Shown here piece after piece: positions 40,758-51,723 of a stretch of DNA of 64,000 nucleotides. This DNA is from Flavobacterium soyangense (GTDB taxonomy: Bacteria; Bacteroidota; Bacteroidia; Flavobacteriales; Flavobacteriaceae), in assembly GCF_015277675.1 (NCBI RefSeq), contig NZ_JADHEC010000001.1, positions 124,001-188,000 on the forward strand, given 5' to 3'. The notes under the pieces were generated by a model, which saw only the letters and a program-made list of their open reading frames with translations, was not told where the DNA came from and did not search any database. Made by a program: the position numbers and the translations under genes. The first letter of the stretch is position 1, and each line of letters starts with the position of its first letter.

Positions 40758-41909
40758 CTAGTATACAAAAGTACTCAACAATCCTAACACTTCCGATATT
40801 TCTTCTTTTGAATTGAAGCTGTGAATACAAAACCGCAATCTTTCCTGACCTTCGGGGACGGTTGGCGACAAAATAGCCTTTACATCAAAACCTTTTTCCT
40901 GAATTTGCTTAGCAATTGATTTTACGTTCTGGTTTCCTGGAATTATGGCACTTTGAATGGCTGATTTGCTTCGGATAAACATAGGTTTCAATCCCAACAG
41001 ATTTTTTCCCTGATTGAAATGAATTATGTTTTCTCTGAGTTTATTAATAGTATGTTTTTCAGATTCCAAATGTTGGTATGCTATTAAAATCGTAGCTGTA
41101 GAATGTGGAGAAAGTCCGGTAGTATAAATGAAACTTCGGGCAAAATTGACGAGATAATCCTTCAATTCTTCCGAACCTAAAACCGCTGCACCGTGACAAC
41201 CTAATCCTTTTCCGAAAGTCATTATTCGGGCAAAAACTTGGTTTTGCAAACCCAACATTTGAACTAATCCTTCTCCATTTGAACCAAAAACCCCAAGCGA
41301 ATGTGCTTCATCAATAACCAAATAACAATTGTGTTTTTCTGAAAGTTGTGCCAACTCTTCAAGATTTGGAGTGTCTCCGTCCATAGAAAAAACACTTTCG
41401 GTGACGATGTAAATGGCTGTTGGATCTTGGGTTTTAGGTCTTGGGTTTTGGATTAATCTTTCTAAATCCCCAAAATCGTTGTGCTTAAATTTATAGGCTT
41501 TTGCATTCGAAAGCTGGATTCCGTCTCGAATAGAAGCGTGACATAATTCATCATACAAAATCAAATCCCCTTTTTGAGGCACAGAACTAAAAAAACCAAC
41601 ATTGGCATCATAACCTGAATTAAAAATCAACGCACTTTCCGATTGATGAAATTTGGAAATATAATCTTCGGTTTCTTTATAGACTTTGTGGTTTCCGGAT
41701 ATTAATCTGGAACCGGTTGCGCCGTTTTGGATGAAGTTATTTTCAATTAAATACTGATGTGTTTTTTCGAAAATGGATTTGTTTTTTGAAAAACCGATAT
41801 AATCATTGGAAGAAAAATCCATTGAATCATTGGGTAGAGATAATTTCCGTAAAGCATTGTTCTGCTTGCGGGATTCGAGTTTAACTGATAGATTTTTTGG
41901 AAACTTCAT
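40758..41909 (-). CDS. bioF: 8-amino-7-oxononanoate synthase
   Basis: PLP enzyme that condenses pimeloyl thioester with alanine to give KAPA. 383 aa from the Met at 41909 (a Met nine codons upstream lies within promoter-like sequence). Visible: SNDYIGFSKN, GATGSRLISGNHKVYKETEDYISKFHQSESALIFNSGYDAN, VIDEAHSLGVFGSNGEGL and the PLP-Lys motif TFGKGLGCHGAAVLG. The stop touches the GxxExxY cassette. It may be read together with bioD through the cassette. Confidence 0.94.
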   Translation of the reverse strand: MKFPKNLSVKLESRKQNNALRKLSLPNDSMDFSSNDYIGFSKNKSIFEKTHQYLIENNFIQNGATGSRLISGNHKVYKETEDYISKFHQSESALIFNSGYDANVGFFSSVPQKGDLILYDELCHASIRDGIQLSNAKAYKFKHNDFGDLERLIQNPRPKTQDPTAIYIVTESVFSMDGDTPNLEELAQLSEKHNCYLVIDEAHSLGVFGSNGEGLVQMLGLQNQVFARIMTFGKGLGCHGAAVLGSEELKDYLVNFARSFIYTTGLSPHSTATILIAYQHLESEKHTINKLRENIIHFNQGKNLLGLKPMFIRSKSAIQSAIIPGNQNVKSIAKQIQEKGFDVKAILSPTVPEGQERLRFCIHSFNSKEEISEVLGLLSTFVY

Positions 41910-41914
41910 AAAGG

Positions 41915-41922
41915 CAAAGTTA
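41915..41922 (-). promoter_or_regulatory. -7 element of bioF (TAACTTTG)
   Basis: Plus strand CAAAGTTA. It ends five bases before the proposed ATG, so the transcript would be leaderless or nearly so. Confidence 0.4.
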
Positions 41923-41943
41923 GAAAAAAAATACAACTAAAAA

Positions 41944-41982
41944 TTTAAACCTTCCAGCCTTTGAAAGGCTGGAAGGTTTAAA
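41944..41982. repeat. Palindromic repeat, family B copy 2
   Basis: Two perfect 19-nt arms around a single G: TTTAAACCTTCCAGCCTTT (41944-41962) and its complement (41964-41982). Shares its core with 22964-22996. Confidence 0.75.
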
Positions 41983-42011
41983 AAAAAAGTCACACATTAC
42001 TGCATGACTTT
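41979..42011 (-). terminator. Intrinsic terminator of atpD-atpC
   Basis: The stem AAAGTCA / TGACTTT, read on the minus strand into nine or more T. Confidence 0.7.
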
Positions 42012-42035
42012 CGGTTTTTTATAGTGAATTTTATC

Positions 42036-42317
42036 TTAGTCGGCTAAAACAATCACTTTATTATCTTTCATTTCGATAGTTCCGGAATTGATTTTCAGTG
42101 TGTAGGTCTGATCATTTATTCTAACAAAATTATCTATTGTTTCTTTATTAAAATCAAAACTTGCGGCTATAATTTTAATGTTTCCTTCTTTTAAAATAGA
42201 AACAATTGCTGCGTGATGATTCAATATTTGAAAACTACCGTCAACTCCGGGAAGAGTAACTGAGGTTACTTCTCCTTTAAATAATTTTGCTTCTGGTGAT
42301 ACTATTTCTAAAATCAT
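42036..42317 (-). CDS. atpC: F1-ATPase epsilon subunit (short form)
   Basis: 93 aa, central-stalk subunit. N-terminal beta domain: ILEIVSPEAKLFKGEVTSVTLPGVDGSFQILNHHAAIVSILKEG. It has no C-terminal helical hairpin (E. coli AtpC is 139 aa), so the regulatory extension that can inhibit ATP hydrolysis is absent, a normal feature in Bacteroidota. It follows atpD by 75 nt; the gap contains heptamer repeats. Confidence 0.95.
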   Translation of the reverse strand: MILEIVSPEAKLFKGEVTSVTLPGVDGSFQILNHHAAIVSILKEGNIKIIAASFDFNKETIDNFVRINDQTYTLKINSGTIEMKDNKVIVLAD

Positions 42318-42324
42318 AATTTTA

Positions 42325-42390
42325 AGTTATGAGTTATGAGTTATAAGTTATGAGTAAAACTGAATACTGCAAACTGCAAACTGTAAACTG
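42325..42390. repeat. Heptamer microsatellites in the atpD-atpC gap
   Basis: AGTTATG repeated four times (one unit AGTTATA) at 42325-42354, then ACTGCAA x2 plus ACTGTAA at 42366-42386. Two different 7-nt repeats side by side in the spacer. Confidence 0.8.
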
Positions 42391-42392
42391 AT

Positions 42393-43907
<1,515 letters not shown>

Positions 43908-43987
43908 TTATGTATTTATTAAATAGCTATTCAGGTTTATGAAGTACAACCAATCGAAACTAATCGACTGGATGCGATTTCAGTGCG

Positions 43988-44017
43988 CAAAGGTAATTTT
44001 TTAAAATATAAAAATCA
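43988..44017 (-). promoter_or_regulatory. Promoter of atpD-atpC
   Basis: On the minus strand: TTG (44017-44015), a 19-nt spacer, TACCTTTG (43995-43988). Leader of about 75 nt. Confidence 0.55.
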
Positions 44018-44095
44018 ATACTTTTTTTATAAAAAAACAGACTGTTTTTGATGGTCTCTTCACATAAGGGAAATTAATTCCCAAAAGTGATTAAA

Positions 44096-44129
44096 AACAA
44101 AAAAACCATCCCTACAGGCGGGATGGTTT
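44096..44129 (-). terminator. Intrinsic terminator of the TonB-dependent receptor gene
   Basis: The stem AAACCATCCC / GGGATGGTTT read on the minus strand into a T run, 21 nt past the stop. Confidence 0.85.
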
Positions 44130-44150
44130 ATCGAATAGATGAAAATTTTA

Positions 44151-47009
44151 TTAAGGATTAATTGTCCAAGAAACAAAATATTGATGTCCAATTGCACCAG
44201 CCCCTAACACTTGGGTATATTCTTTACCTCCCAAGTTAGCTGCTCCAAGTTTAATTACCGATTTCAGTTTTGGAAGACTGTAATTAATTTGTGCATCGAT
44301 AACCGTTGCAGAAGCTATTAAACCGTCCGCAAAGGTGGATTGCCATAAATATTCGTTATTCCATCTTACGCTGGCATTAAATCCAAAATTGTCAAAAAGT
44401 TTTTCATTCCCAATAGAAGCTTTAACTCTGTGTTTTGGGGTATTGAAACCAGCTTCAAAACTTGGGTCTTTGGCTTGGTCAAAATTAAATTGAGAATAGT
44501 TATAGTTAATTCCAAATTCATAATTTCCGAATATTTTTTTAGATAATCCTATACCAGCTCCAAGTGATTTAATTTCAAGATCCGTATTGGTGTATAATTG
44601 ATATACTCTATAGTTCCCATTTGCAAGTGCGTGAACGGACTGTCCACCTGCATCAGCAGGACCCGCCAATAGATTTGGTGAATCTTGGGCAGTTCCATAA
44701 TAAGGAGTAATTACATTTAAGTTTCCAATAAAGTTGTTATAAACATTGTAGTATCCATTAATATCAATATTAACATTTCGTATTTGAGAACGGTAACCCA
44801 ATTCAAATGCTTTAACCTCTTCTGGTTTCACTAAACTAACATTTGCTTTTCTCAACAATAGTGCTGCTGCTACTGGATTAGCCCCTGCTAATACAGAAAA
44901 CCCTCCTACAGATGACGCTGTATATGAGTTATTGTAGGCGTTTAATCCTTTCAAAACTTTTGTTGCTCCACCTGCTAAAACCTGTCCAATAGCTGTTGCT
45001 ACCGGTAGTGTTTCTGAAAACCTTATCAAATTGTCTGGTGCAGAACCGATTAACGCTGCTGGCCCAACATTGAAACCAATATATTGATCTTGTGTGCTTG
45101 GATTTCTGAAACCTGTTTGAAAGGATCCTCTATAATTATGTTGTTTATTTTCCCCGCCTGAATATACGAATGATATTCTTGGAGAATAGCTCCCAGCAAA
45201 ATTTTTGGATTTATCATATCGTAGAGAGCCTGTAAATTTTAACCTATCATTTATGAATTTTTTTTGTAATTGAGTATATGCTCCGTATTCATTATAATTA
45301 ATAGGACTAATAGCGTCGGTATATATTCTACCGTGAGAATTTAATTGATATTCTCTATAAGATCCACCAACTTGAATTTCAGCAAATTTGATAATGTCTT
45401 TAAAATTGTAATTGGCGTCAGAATGGTATATTTTAGAATTATCTACCAATTTTGACCCTGTTAATATACTTGGATCAGCAATTACTTGATTAAATGCATT
45501 TTGAAAAGCAGCAGTACCAGGGACTAATCTGCCTGTATCTGCAACAGAACGAGCGAACGCATTAGATGCTGTTGAATTTCCCGCTAAACCTGAAATAGGA
45601 ACTAATCCAGCTACAGCTTTAGCATAAGCTACTGCATATTGCGTAAACCAATCTGAGTCAGATTTCCATTTTCTATTTACATTCCAACCCGTAAATTGCA
45701 TATCATAAGATTTTCCGCCATCCTCTGTAGTGGTATATCCTCTTACAAAAAAGTTTTTCCCTTTTATTTCCAATTTATGCTGCTGCATAAAAAAATTGTT
45801 TAAATAATATCTATTTCCACCTTGATAAACGGCATTACCGTAGCCAAATTTACTTTGCCAAATAATTTCTAGATTTTCATTTCCCAATGGTCTAAAATGA
45901 AGAGAAAAATCAATTTTAGTGTTACTTGCTTTATTATTCGTTAAATCCGTTTCATTATATCCTGTTCTAGATACGTTACCTTGATTAGCCAAAGTTGGCA
46001 ATAATGGAGCAAATGCAGGGTTAGCCGCTGCAATTTTTTGCCCTATATTATAAATATTTGCACTTACTTCATCTCCATATACATTTATACCGTCATAATT
46101 TTTATCGCTTCTGGTCACTCCCGGTCTAGTCTTGTCGTCGTAGTTCGTGGCAAACCAATCCGTCCCATTCAAATAGGTAAAGTTAGCTTTTGCAGCAAAA
46201 TATTTATTGAAAGCATGTGCCATTCTTATTCCAAAATCATGAAATTCATTTGTTCCCGCAGCCTTTTGGCTAGTTTCACCATATTTAAGATACGTAGAAA
46301 TTCCTTGATAGGTAAATGGGCTTTTGCTGTTCATAAACAGAATTCCATTAAAAGCATTCGCCCCATACAAAGCAGATGATGCTCCAGGCAACAACTCTAC
46401 ACTTTGAACATCAATTTCCGAAACACCTACTAAATTTCCCAAAACAAAATTCAACAATGGAGAAGAATTATCCGCTCCATCAACTAATTGCAAAAAACGG
46501 GTGTTGGCAACAGTGGCAAAGCCACGAGTATTTATTGATTTAAAAGTTAAACTACTTGTGTTCATTTGTACTTCTTTCAAGTTTTCCAGCCCATCGTAAA
46601 ATGAAGGAGAGGCAGTTTTCTTGATCTCCTTAATCCCCATTCTTTCAATGGTAACAGGCGATACTAAAATTCTTTCTGGAGTTCTTGATGCTGAAACTAC
46701 AACTTCACTTAATTGTGTTTCTTCATTTGTAAGTTTAACACTTACATTTTGAATGTTTGAAGTAACACTTACTCTTTTAGATTCATAACCTACGCTTGTT
46801 ACTTCGATTGTTAGAGGGGCATTTTTTGAAGTATTTAAAGTGAATTTTCCATCACCATCGGTGACTGTTCCAGCTTTATCACCAATAACTTGGATGTTAG
46901 CACCAAGAATAGGCTGGTTGTTAATGTTTGTAACAGAACCTGTTATTGTATTTTGAGCAAAAATAATGCTGCAAAAAAACAAAGACAAGATAAGTAAATA
47001 GTTTCTCAT
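44151..47009 (-). CDS. TonB-dependent outer-membrane receptor
   Basis: 952 aa. Signal peptide MRNYLLILSLFFCSIIFAQ. Carboxypeptidase-regulatory-like beta-sandwich: ITGSVTNINNQPILGANIQVIGDKAGTVTDGDGKFTL. Plug domain: SEVVVSASRTPERILVSPVTIERMGIKEI, INTRGFATVANTRFLQLVDGADNSS and VELLPGASSALYGANAFNGILFMNSKSP. Then a long beta-barrel ending VSWTINP, with aromatic C-terminal strand. No SusD-like lipoprotein adjoins it, so it is not a typical SusCD pair. The substrate cannot be inferred from sequence. Monocistronic, terminators on both sides. Confidence 0.92.
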   Translation of the reverse strand: MRNYLLILSLFFCSIIFAQNTITGSVTNINNQPILGANIQVIGDKAGTVTDGDGKFTLNTSKNAPLTIEVTSVGYESKRVSVTSNIQNVSVKLTNEETQLSEVVVSASRTPERILVSPVTIERMGIKEIKKTASPSFYDGLENLKEVQMNTSSLTFKSINTRGFATVANTRFLQLVDGADNSSPLLNFVLGNLVGVSEIDVQSVELLPGASSALYGANAFNGILFMNSKSPFTYQGISTYLKYGETSQKAAGTNEFHDFGIRMAHAFNKYFAAKANFTYLNGTDWFATNYDDKTRPGVTRSDKNYDGINVYGDEVSANIYNIGQKIAAANPAFAPLLPTLANQGNVSRTGYNETDLTNNKASNTKIDFSLHFRPLGNENLEIIWQSKFGYGNAVYQGGNRYYLNNFFMQQHKLEIKGKNFFVRGYTTTEDGGKSYDMQFTGWNVNRKWKSDSDWFTQYAVAYAKAVAGLVPISGLAGNSTASNAFARSVADTGRLVPGTAAFQNAFNQVIADPSILTGSKLVDNSKIYHSDANYNFKDIIKFAEIQVGGSYREYQLNSHGRIYTDAISPINYNEYGAYTQLQKKFINDRLKFTGSLRYDKSKNFAGSYSPRISFVYSGGENKQHNYRGSFQTGFRNPSTQDQYIGFNVGPAALIGSAPDNLIRFSETLPVATAIGQVLAGGATKVLKGLNAYNNSYTASSVGGFSVLAGANPVAAALLLRKANVSLVKPEEVKAFELGYRSQIRNVNIDINGYYNVYNNFIGNLNVITPYYGTAQDSPNLLAGPADAGGQSVHALANGNYRVYQLYTNTDLEIKSLGAGIGLSKKIFGNYEFGINYNYSQFNFDQAKDPSFEAGFNTPKHRVKASIGNEKLFDNFGFNASVRWNNEYLWQSTFADGLIASATVIDAQINYSLPKLKSVIKLGAANLGGKEYTQVLGAGAIGHQYFVSWTINP

Positions 47010-47233
47010 TGGGTTAAATTTTGTTGGTTAATGCGACCAAAGTACAAATAATTTTGATATTAATAAAAAAACACACTATTAATTTAATATATCATAATTT
47101 AAGAATATTTACACAGACAGTCAATTATTAAATTAATGATGATTATTTAGTTAAAAACATGCGATATGTTATGCGTGCATATAAAATTTATTTACAAAAA
47201 TGAACTTATCTTAAAAATTTTATCAAAAAAAAT

Positions 47234-47268
47234 TTACAAAAAAAAGCGAAATCAAAAAATTTCGCTTT
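47234..47268 (-). terminator. Intrinsic terminator of the glmS operon
   Basis: The 10-bp stem AAAGCGAAAT / ATTTCGCTTT, read on the minus strand into T residues, 25 nt after the glmS stop. Confidence 0.85.
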
Positions 47269-47293
47269 AAATGAAGGTATGTGAAGCATTAGT

Positions 47294-49141
47294 CTATTCA
47301 ACAGTAACTGACTTAGCTAAATTTCTAGGTTGATCTACATTACAACCTCTCATAACCGCTATGTGATACGATAAAAGTTGTAAGGGAATCGTCGTTATTA
47401 ATGGAGACAATGCATCAGATGTTTCTGGAATTTCAATAACATAATCTGCCAATTCACGTACTTGGGTATCTCCCTTTGTAACTACGGCTATAATTATTCC
47501 ACTTCTGGATTTAATCTCCTGAATATTACTTACAATTTTGTCATAATGACCTTGTTTTGGAGCAATAATCACTACTGGCATATGCTCATCTATTAAAGCT
47601 ATTGGCCCGTGTTTCATTTCGGCTGCAGGGTAACCTTCGGCATGAATATAGGAGATTTCTTTGAGTTTTAAAGCTCCTTCAAGTGCAACAGGAAAATTAT
47701 AACCTCTGCCTAAATATAGACAATTGTGCGAATCTTTGAATACAGCAGCAATCTCTTTGGCTTTCGCATTCGTTTCTAATGCTTCTTTTACTTTTTCAGG
47801 AATAATTTCCAACTCCTGCAAATATCTATGAAAATCTGTGTTGGATAATGTTCCTTTGGCTTTGGCCAAACGCAACGCCATCATTGTTAAAACAGTAATT
47901 TGAGTGGTAAATGCTTTTGTAGAAGCTACACCAATTTCCGGGCCTGCATGAGTATGAGAACCTGCGTGAGTTTCACGAGAAATTGAAGAACCTACTACAT
48001 TACAAACTCCGTAAACAAATGCTCCTTTTTCTTTGGCAAGCTTTATGGCTGCCATTGTATCTGCCGTCTCTCCAGATTGAGATATAGCAATTACGACGTC
48101 TTTGCTACCTATTATTGGATTTCTATATCTAAATTCAGAAGCATATTCCACTTCAACAGGAATTCTGGTAAATTCTTCAAATATATATTCTGCAACTAAC
48201 CCTGCATGCCACGAAGTGCCACAAGCAACAATAATAATTCTTTCTGCATTCAGAAATTTTTCTAAATTATCTTCAACACCTGACATCTGTATTATGCCTT
48301 CATTTGCATGAAGCCTTCCGCGATAAGTATCTTTTATAACGCTAGGTTGTTCATAAATTTCTTTTAACATAAAGTGCTCGTAACCGCCTTTTTCAATTTG
48401 TTCCAAGTTCATTTGAAGTTCTTGAATATAGGGGTCAACTAAAGAATCATCTTTAATTTTTCGGACTTTCATCGGTTTGTGCAGCCTGATATTTGCCATC
48501 TCACCGTCTTCTAAATATACCGCGTTCGAAGTGTATTCTATAAATGGTGAAGCATCTGAGGCAATAAAATATTCACCTTCTCCAATTCCTATTGCCAATG
48601 GACTTCCCAAACGGGCAACAACAATTTCATCAGGATTTTTTTTATCAAAAACAGCTATTGCATATGCTCCGAATACTTGATTCAATGCAATCTGAACTGC
48701 TTTTCCTAATTTTAATTTTTCCTTTTTCTGAACTTCTTCTATAAGATTTATAAGGACTTCAGTATCTGTATCAGAATGAAAAACATAGCCTCTTTTTATT
48801 AATTCTACTTTGAGAGGAGCATAATTTTCAATAATTCCATTATGAATTATGACCAAATCTCCTGAATTTGAAAGGTGAGGATGTGAATTTACATCGTTTG
48901 GCACCCCGTGAGTTGCCCAGCGTGTATGACCAATTCCTATAGTTCCATTGGTGGAAATTTCTTTTGCGGCTTTGACTTCGAGGTCTATAACTTTACCTTT
49001 TGTCTTACAGAGTTTTATGTCATTTCCATCATATAACATTACGCCGGCACTATCATAACCTCTGTATTCAAGCCTTTTTAATCCTTTTATAACAATAGGA
49101 TAAGCCTCTCTATAGCCGATATATCCAACAATTCCACACAT
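47294..49141 (-). CDS. glmS: Glutamine-fructose-6-phosphate aminotransferase (isomerizing)
   Basis: Makes glucosamine 6-phosphate for peptidoglycan and lipopolysaccharide. 615 aa. N-terminal glutaminase with catalytic Cys2 (MCGIVGYIGYREAYPIVIKGLKRLEYRGYDSAG), then two SIS domains (ACGTSWHAGLVAEYIFEEF, ISQSGETADTMAAIKLAKEKGA, YLGRGYNFPVALEGALKLKEISYIHAEGYPAAEMKHGPIALID), ending NLAKSVTVE. It is 14 nt from the DUF4270 gene upstream and likely in the operon from 51661. No glmS ribozyme is visible in the short gap. Confidence 0.98.
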   Translation of the reverse strand: MCGIVGYIGYREAYPIVIKGLKRLEYRGYDSAGVMLYDGNDIKLCKTKGKVIDLEVKAAKEISTNGTIGIGHTRWATHGVPNDVNSHPHLSNSGDLVIIHNGIIENYAPLKVELIKRGYVFHSDTDTEVLINLIEEVQKKEKLKLGKAVQIALNQVFGAYAIAVFDKKNPDEIVVARLGSPLAIGIGEGEYFIASDASPFIEYTSNAVYLEDGEMANIRLHKPMKVRKIKDDSLVDPYIQELQMNLEQIEKGGYEHFMLKEIYEQPSVIKDTYRGRLHANEGIIQMSGVEDNLEKFLNAERIIIVACGTSWHAGLVAEYIFEEFTRIPVEVEYASEFRYRNPIIGSKDVVIAISQSGETADTMAAIKLAKEKGAFVYGVCNVVGSSISRETHAGSHTHAGPEIGVASTKAFTTQITVLTMMALRLAKAKGTLSNTDFHRYLQELEIIPEKVKEALETNAKAKEIAAVFKDSHNCLYLGRGYNFPVALEGALKLKEISYIHAEGYPAAEMKHGPIALIDEHMPVVIIAPKQGHYDKIVSNIQEIKSRSGIIIAVVTKGDTQVRELADYVIEIPETSDALSPLITTIPLQLLSYHIAVMRGCNVDQPRNLAKSVTVE

Positions 49142-49155
49142 GATTTTTTGGTTTA

Positions 49156-50787
49156 TTAATTAGGTTTTGTATAGTAAATTTCAAGTTTTAATCTTTTATC
49201 GACCGGAACTGTAGTTTTGCCTCCAAAAAGAATAGTCCCTAAAGGATTCATGACACTGGCTTTTGGAGCTTGTGAAATTTTAGCGGTTGGCGTCCTTAAA
49301 CTATTGGAATTAGCAATTCTTATATCTTCAGTAACGACAACCCCCAACTTAACATTAGTTGAATCCGAATATTTAACAAGGTTTCGGATATGATTTGTGA
49401 TTCTGATTTTATAGGTTGTGCCTCTCTTAGTTACAGCATCTCTATTGATGTTTCCGTCAAATACTACTTTTGCTGCTTTGGGTCTCACGGCAGGAGATCC
49501 ATCAACAAAATAATCTATTACTGGACGATTATTGGTAAAATCAAATAAATAAATTCTGTCTGGTTCGTAACTTTTTTTAAATTCTGTGTTTTCAGAATCA
49601 ACATTAAAAACTAGATTAGCTTCGTTTATTAACCAGCCACTTTTTCGAATTATATCTAATTCGTCAGCCACTCCATTTGGACTACCTGTTGTTCCGTCAG
49701 CACCAAAAAGGTCAGGACCAAAAAGTTTTAAAACAGCCAAAGAACCTTCACCACCTTTTAAATATAATTTTTCATCTCCAAGAATAGGGTTTGAGTTAGT
49801 TGTGGCATTAGAATAATCAACATTTGTGTTGCTCTGAACCGGCATACTAACCGTATTTCCTGTCATATTAAGAATAATCGACTTTTCAACTCTTGTTACG
49901 GTAGTTACGCCACTTACTGTAGTAGACAAATCTTCTTTGTATTTAATGGTGATTGTTCCTTTTGCGAAATTTATCATTGCTAAACTTCCAGCGTCAGTAG
50001 ATTGTTCTACTTTGAAATACAATCCTCTAAAATAATTTTTAAAAACATCATTTGTGGTTAAACTTCCTGATGGTGCATGAATTATTTTAGAATCGAAAAA
50101 TGCCTTGTTCAATTTCAAACGCATACTTGGTAAAGTTCTTGTTGTGGTAACTTTACCCGTTGTTGCATCCGTAACATTTACTTTATGCTCAGCTGGGTCA
50201 AAGAAAAACTCATTATTTTGAGCAACATTTGCATTATCATTTAAACGATTTCCAATTTTAAGATTGTCAAAATCAGTATTTTGATCAGTGAAGTATTTTT
50301 GTGCATTTAGAAATCCTCCAATAGGATCTAAATCCCTCATATAATACCCAGATTCATAAACGCTTAGCTTTATTTTTGCTTTAGGCTCACCATAAATAGA
50401 GTCTAATTTATAAACATGATTGCCGTCTACATCTGTCGATTTTAATGTGCTGAAATAAGGCACCTCAACATAAACACTATCAATCACGGGATTTATTCCA
50501 ATAACAGGATCCGGGCTTGATAATATTAATTGTGTTGCGAAATTTGCTGTAGTTTTTCCAAAAGCGGGATTATCATATATTCCCAACGCATTTACAGCTA
50601 GATTATCTGATTGTATTGGAGTGATTTTTTCGTTATAAGCAACTACATTTGAAGTATATTTAGCTAAATCAAAATGATTATCACCAATTAAAGTATCTCC
50701 AACCGAGCTAAATTCTTTATCGCATGAAACGAAAAGAAGGATACTTACAAAAAACAAAATTGATTTAATAATAGAATTATTGTGCAT
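49156..50787 (-). CDS. DUF4270 lipoprotein
   Basis: 543 aa. Signal with lipobox ending LLFVSC (Cys about residue 22), so it is exported as a lipoprotein. The protein is predicted beta-rich: VVAYNEKITPIQSDNLAVNALGIYDNPAFGKTTANFATQL and IDSVYVEVPYF. In the last part EKLYLKGGEGSLAVLKLFG, INEANLVFNVD and PDRIYLFDF. This pattern is the DUF4270 family of Bacteroidota, without known function. It lies between the glycogen-synthase-like gene (21 nt) and glmS (14 nt), an arrangement typical of flavobacteria. Confidence 0.85.
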   Translation of the reverse strand: MHNNSIIKSILFFVSILLFVSCDKEFSSVGDTLIGDNHFDLAKYTSNVVAYNEKITPIQSDNLAVNALGIYDNPAFGKTTANFATQLILSSPDPVIGINPVIDSVYVEVPYFSTLKSTDVDGNHVYKLDSIYGEPKAKIKLSVYESGYYMRDLDPIGGFLNAQKYFTDQNTDFDNLKIGNRLNDNANVAQNNEFFFDPAEHKVNVTDATTGKVTTTRTLPSMRLKLNKAFFDSKIIHAPSGSLTTNDVFKNYFRGLYFKVEQSTDAGSLAMINFAKGTITIKYKEDLSTTVSGVTTVTRVEKSIILNMTGNTVSMPVQSNTNVDYSNATTNSNPILGDEKLYLKGGEGSLAVLKLFGPDLFGADGTTGSPNGVADELDIIRKSGWLINEANLVFNVDSENTEFKKSYEPDRIYLFDFTNNRPVIDYFVDGSPAVRPKAAKVVFDGNINRDAVTKRGTTYKIRITNHIRNLVKYSDSTNVKLGVVVTEDIRIANSNSLRTPTAKISQAPKASVMNPLGTILFGGKTTVPVDKRLKLEIYYTKPN

Positions 50788-50808
50788 GTTTACTAGAAAA
50801 TATTTAAT

Positions 50809-51615
50809 TTAAAGAACAAAATTTTTATAAAAATTCGAATACGCTTCTGCGAATTTATCTTTCGGTGCGAAAGGTAAAAAAGGTTTTCCTGAAGATTCTA
50901 TAAATTTTGTTAAACTTGGAGAGAGGTTATCCGAAGCAATAATAACGGCATCAGAATGGCTGATTGTTGCTTTCATAATATTTTCATAGTCAGGGTTTTC
51001 CAAATCTAAAATAGCTTCACCCGGCACATTGTCAAACTTAATTTTATTAATCATTTCTATATCCAATGTCCCTTCAAAAGACTGGCTGTAAACCGAAGTT
51101 ACAATTTTAGTGTCTGAAAATAAGGCTTCATTTTTGTAAAAATGCTTCATATAAATGGGCAACATTGCTGCCATCCAGCCGTGAACATGAATAATATCAG
51201 GAACCCAATTAAGTTTTTTTACGGTTTCAACAACTCCTTTTGCAAAGAAAATAGCTCGTTCATCATTATCAGGAAACATAACACCCTCTTCATCAGTAAA
51301 TGTTGCTTTCCGTTTAAAATATTCATCATTGTCAATAAAATAGACCTGTATTCTTTCTTTAGGGATTGAAGCTACTTTTATTATCAAGGGCATATCCAAG
51401 TCATTCACTACCAGATTCATCCCCGAAAGTCTAATTACTTCGTGCAATTGATGCCTTCTTTCGTTTATATTTCCATATCTAGGCATGAAAATTCTAATTT
51501 GTCCGCCTTGATTATTAATCATTTTTGGAACTTCGTAAGACATTGAAGAGACCTCATTTTCAGCTAGATAGGGCACAACTTCTGATGATACATATAATAT
51601 CCTCTTATCTTCCAT
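50809..51615 (-). CDS. Glycogen/starch-synthase-like protein, N-terminal domain only
   Basis: 268 aa. It aligns by pattern with the N-terminal GT5 Rossmann domain of GlgA: ILYVSSEVVPY, PKMINNQGGQIRIFMPRYGNINERRHQLHEVIRLSGMNL, VYFIDNDEYFKRK, PDIIHVHGWMAAMLPIYMKHFY and IVTSVYSQSFEGTL. The KxGGLxDV nucleotide-sugar motif expected after the first strand is replaced by AENEVSSMSYEVP, and the whole C-terminal GT domain is missing. It is therefore unlikely to be a working glycogen synthase. First gene of the operon with DUF4270 and glmS. Confidence 0.82.
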   Translation of the reverse strand: MEDKRILYVSSEVVPYLAENEVSSMSYEVPKMINNQGGQIRIFMPRYGNINERRHQLHEVIRLSGMNLVVNDLDMPLIIKVASIPKERIQVYFIDNDEYFKRKATFTDEEGVMFPDNDERAIFFAKGVVETVKKLNWVPDIIHVHGWMAAMLPIYMKHFYKNEALFSDTKIVTSVYSQSFEGTLDIEMINKIKFDNVPGEAILDLENPDYENIMKATISHSDAVIIASDNLSPSLTKFIESSGKPFLPFAPKDKFAEAYSNFYKNFVL

Positions 51616-51653
51616 ATTGTATTTTACTTAATTTATTGGGAATAAAATCCATG

Positions 51654-51661
51654 CAAAATTA
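51654..51661 (-). promoter_or_regulatory. -7 element (TAATTTTG) of the glycogen-synthase-like/DUF4270/glmS operon
   Basis: Plus strand CAAAATTA. Leader of about 33 nt. It is back to back with the panC -7 element. Confidence 0.5.
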
Positions 51662-51692
51662 CAAAAATTTATGCAGTTATAGACTAAAATAT

Positions 51693-51700
51693 TATGTTTG
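51693..51700 (+). promoter_or_regulatory. -7 element (TATGTTTG) of panC
   Basis: It covers an in-frame ATG at 51694, which therefore cannot be the start; ATG 51724 is used. Confidence 0.5.
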
Positions 51701-51723
51701 CATCTTATTTCAATAAAACATCT

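Noticed and set aside
48961..49155. glmS ribozyme upstream of glmS
   Set aside because: Only 14 nt separate glmS from the preceding gene; there is no room for the ribozyme and none is expected in this phylum.
51694..51723. Ten-residue N-terminal extension of PanC
   Set aside because: The ATG is inside the -7 element TATGTTTG and the added residues do not match the family start.
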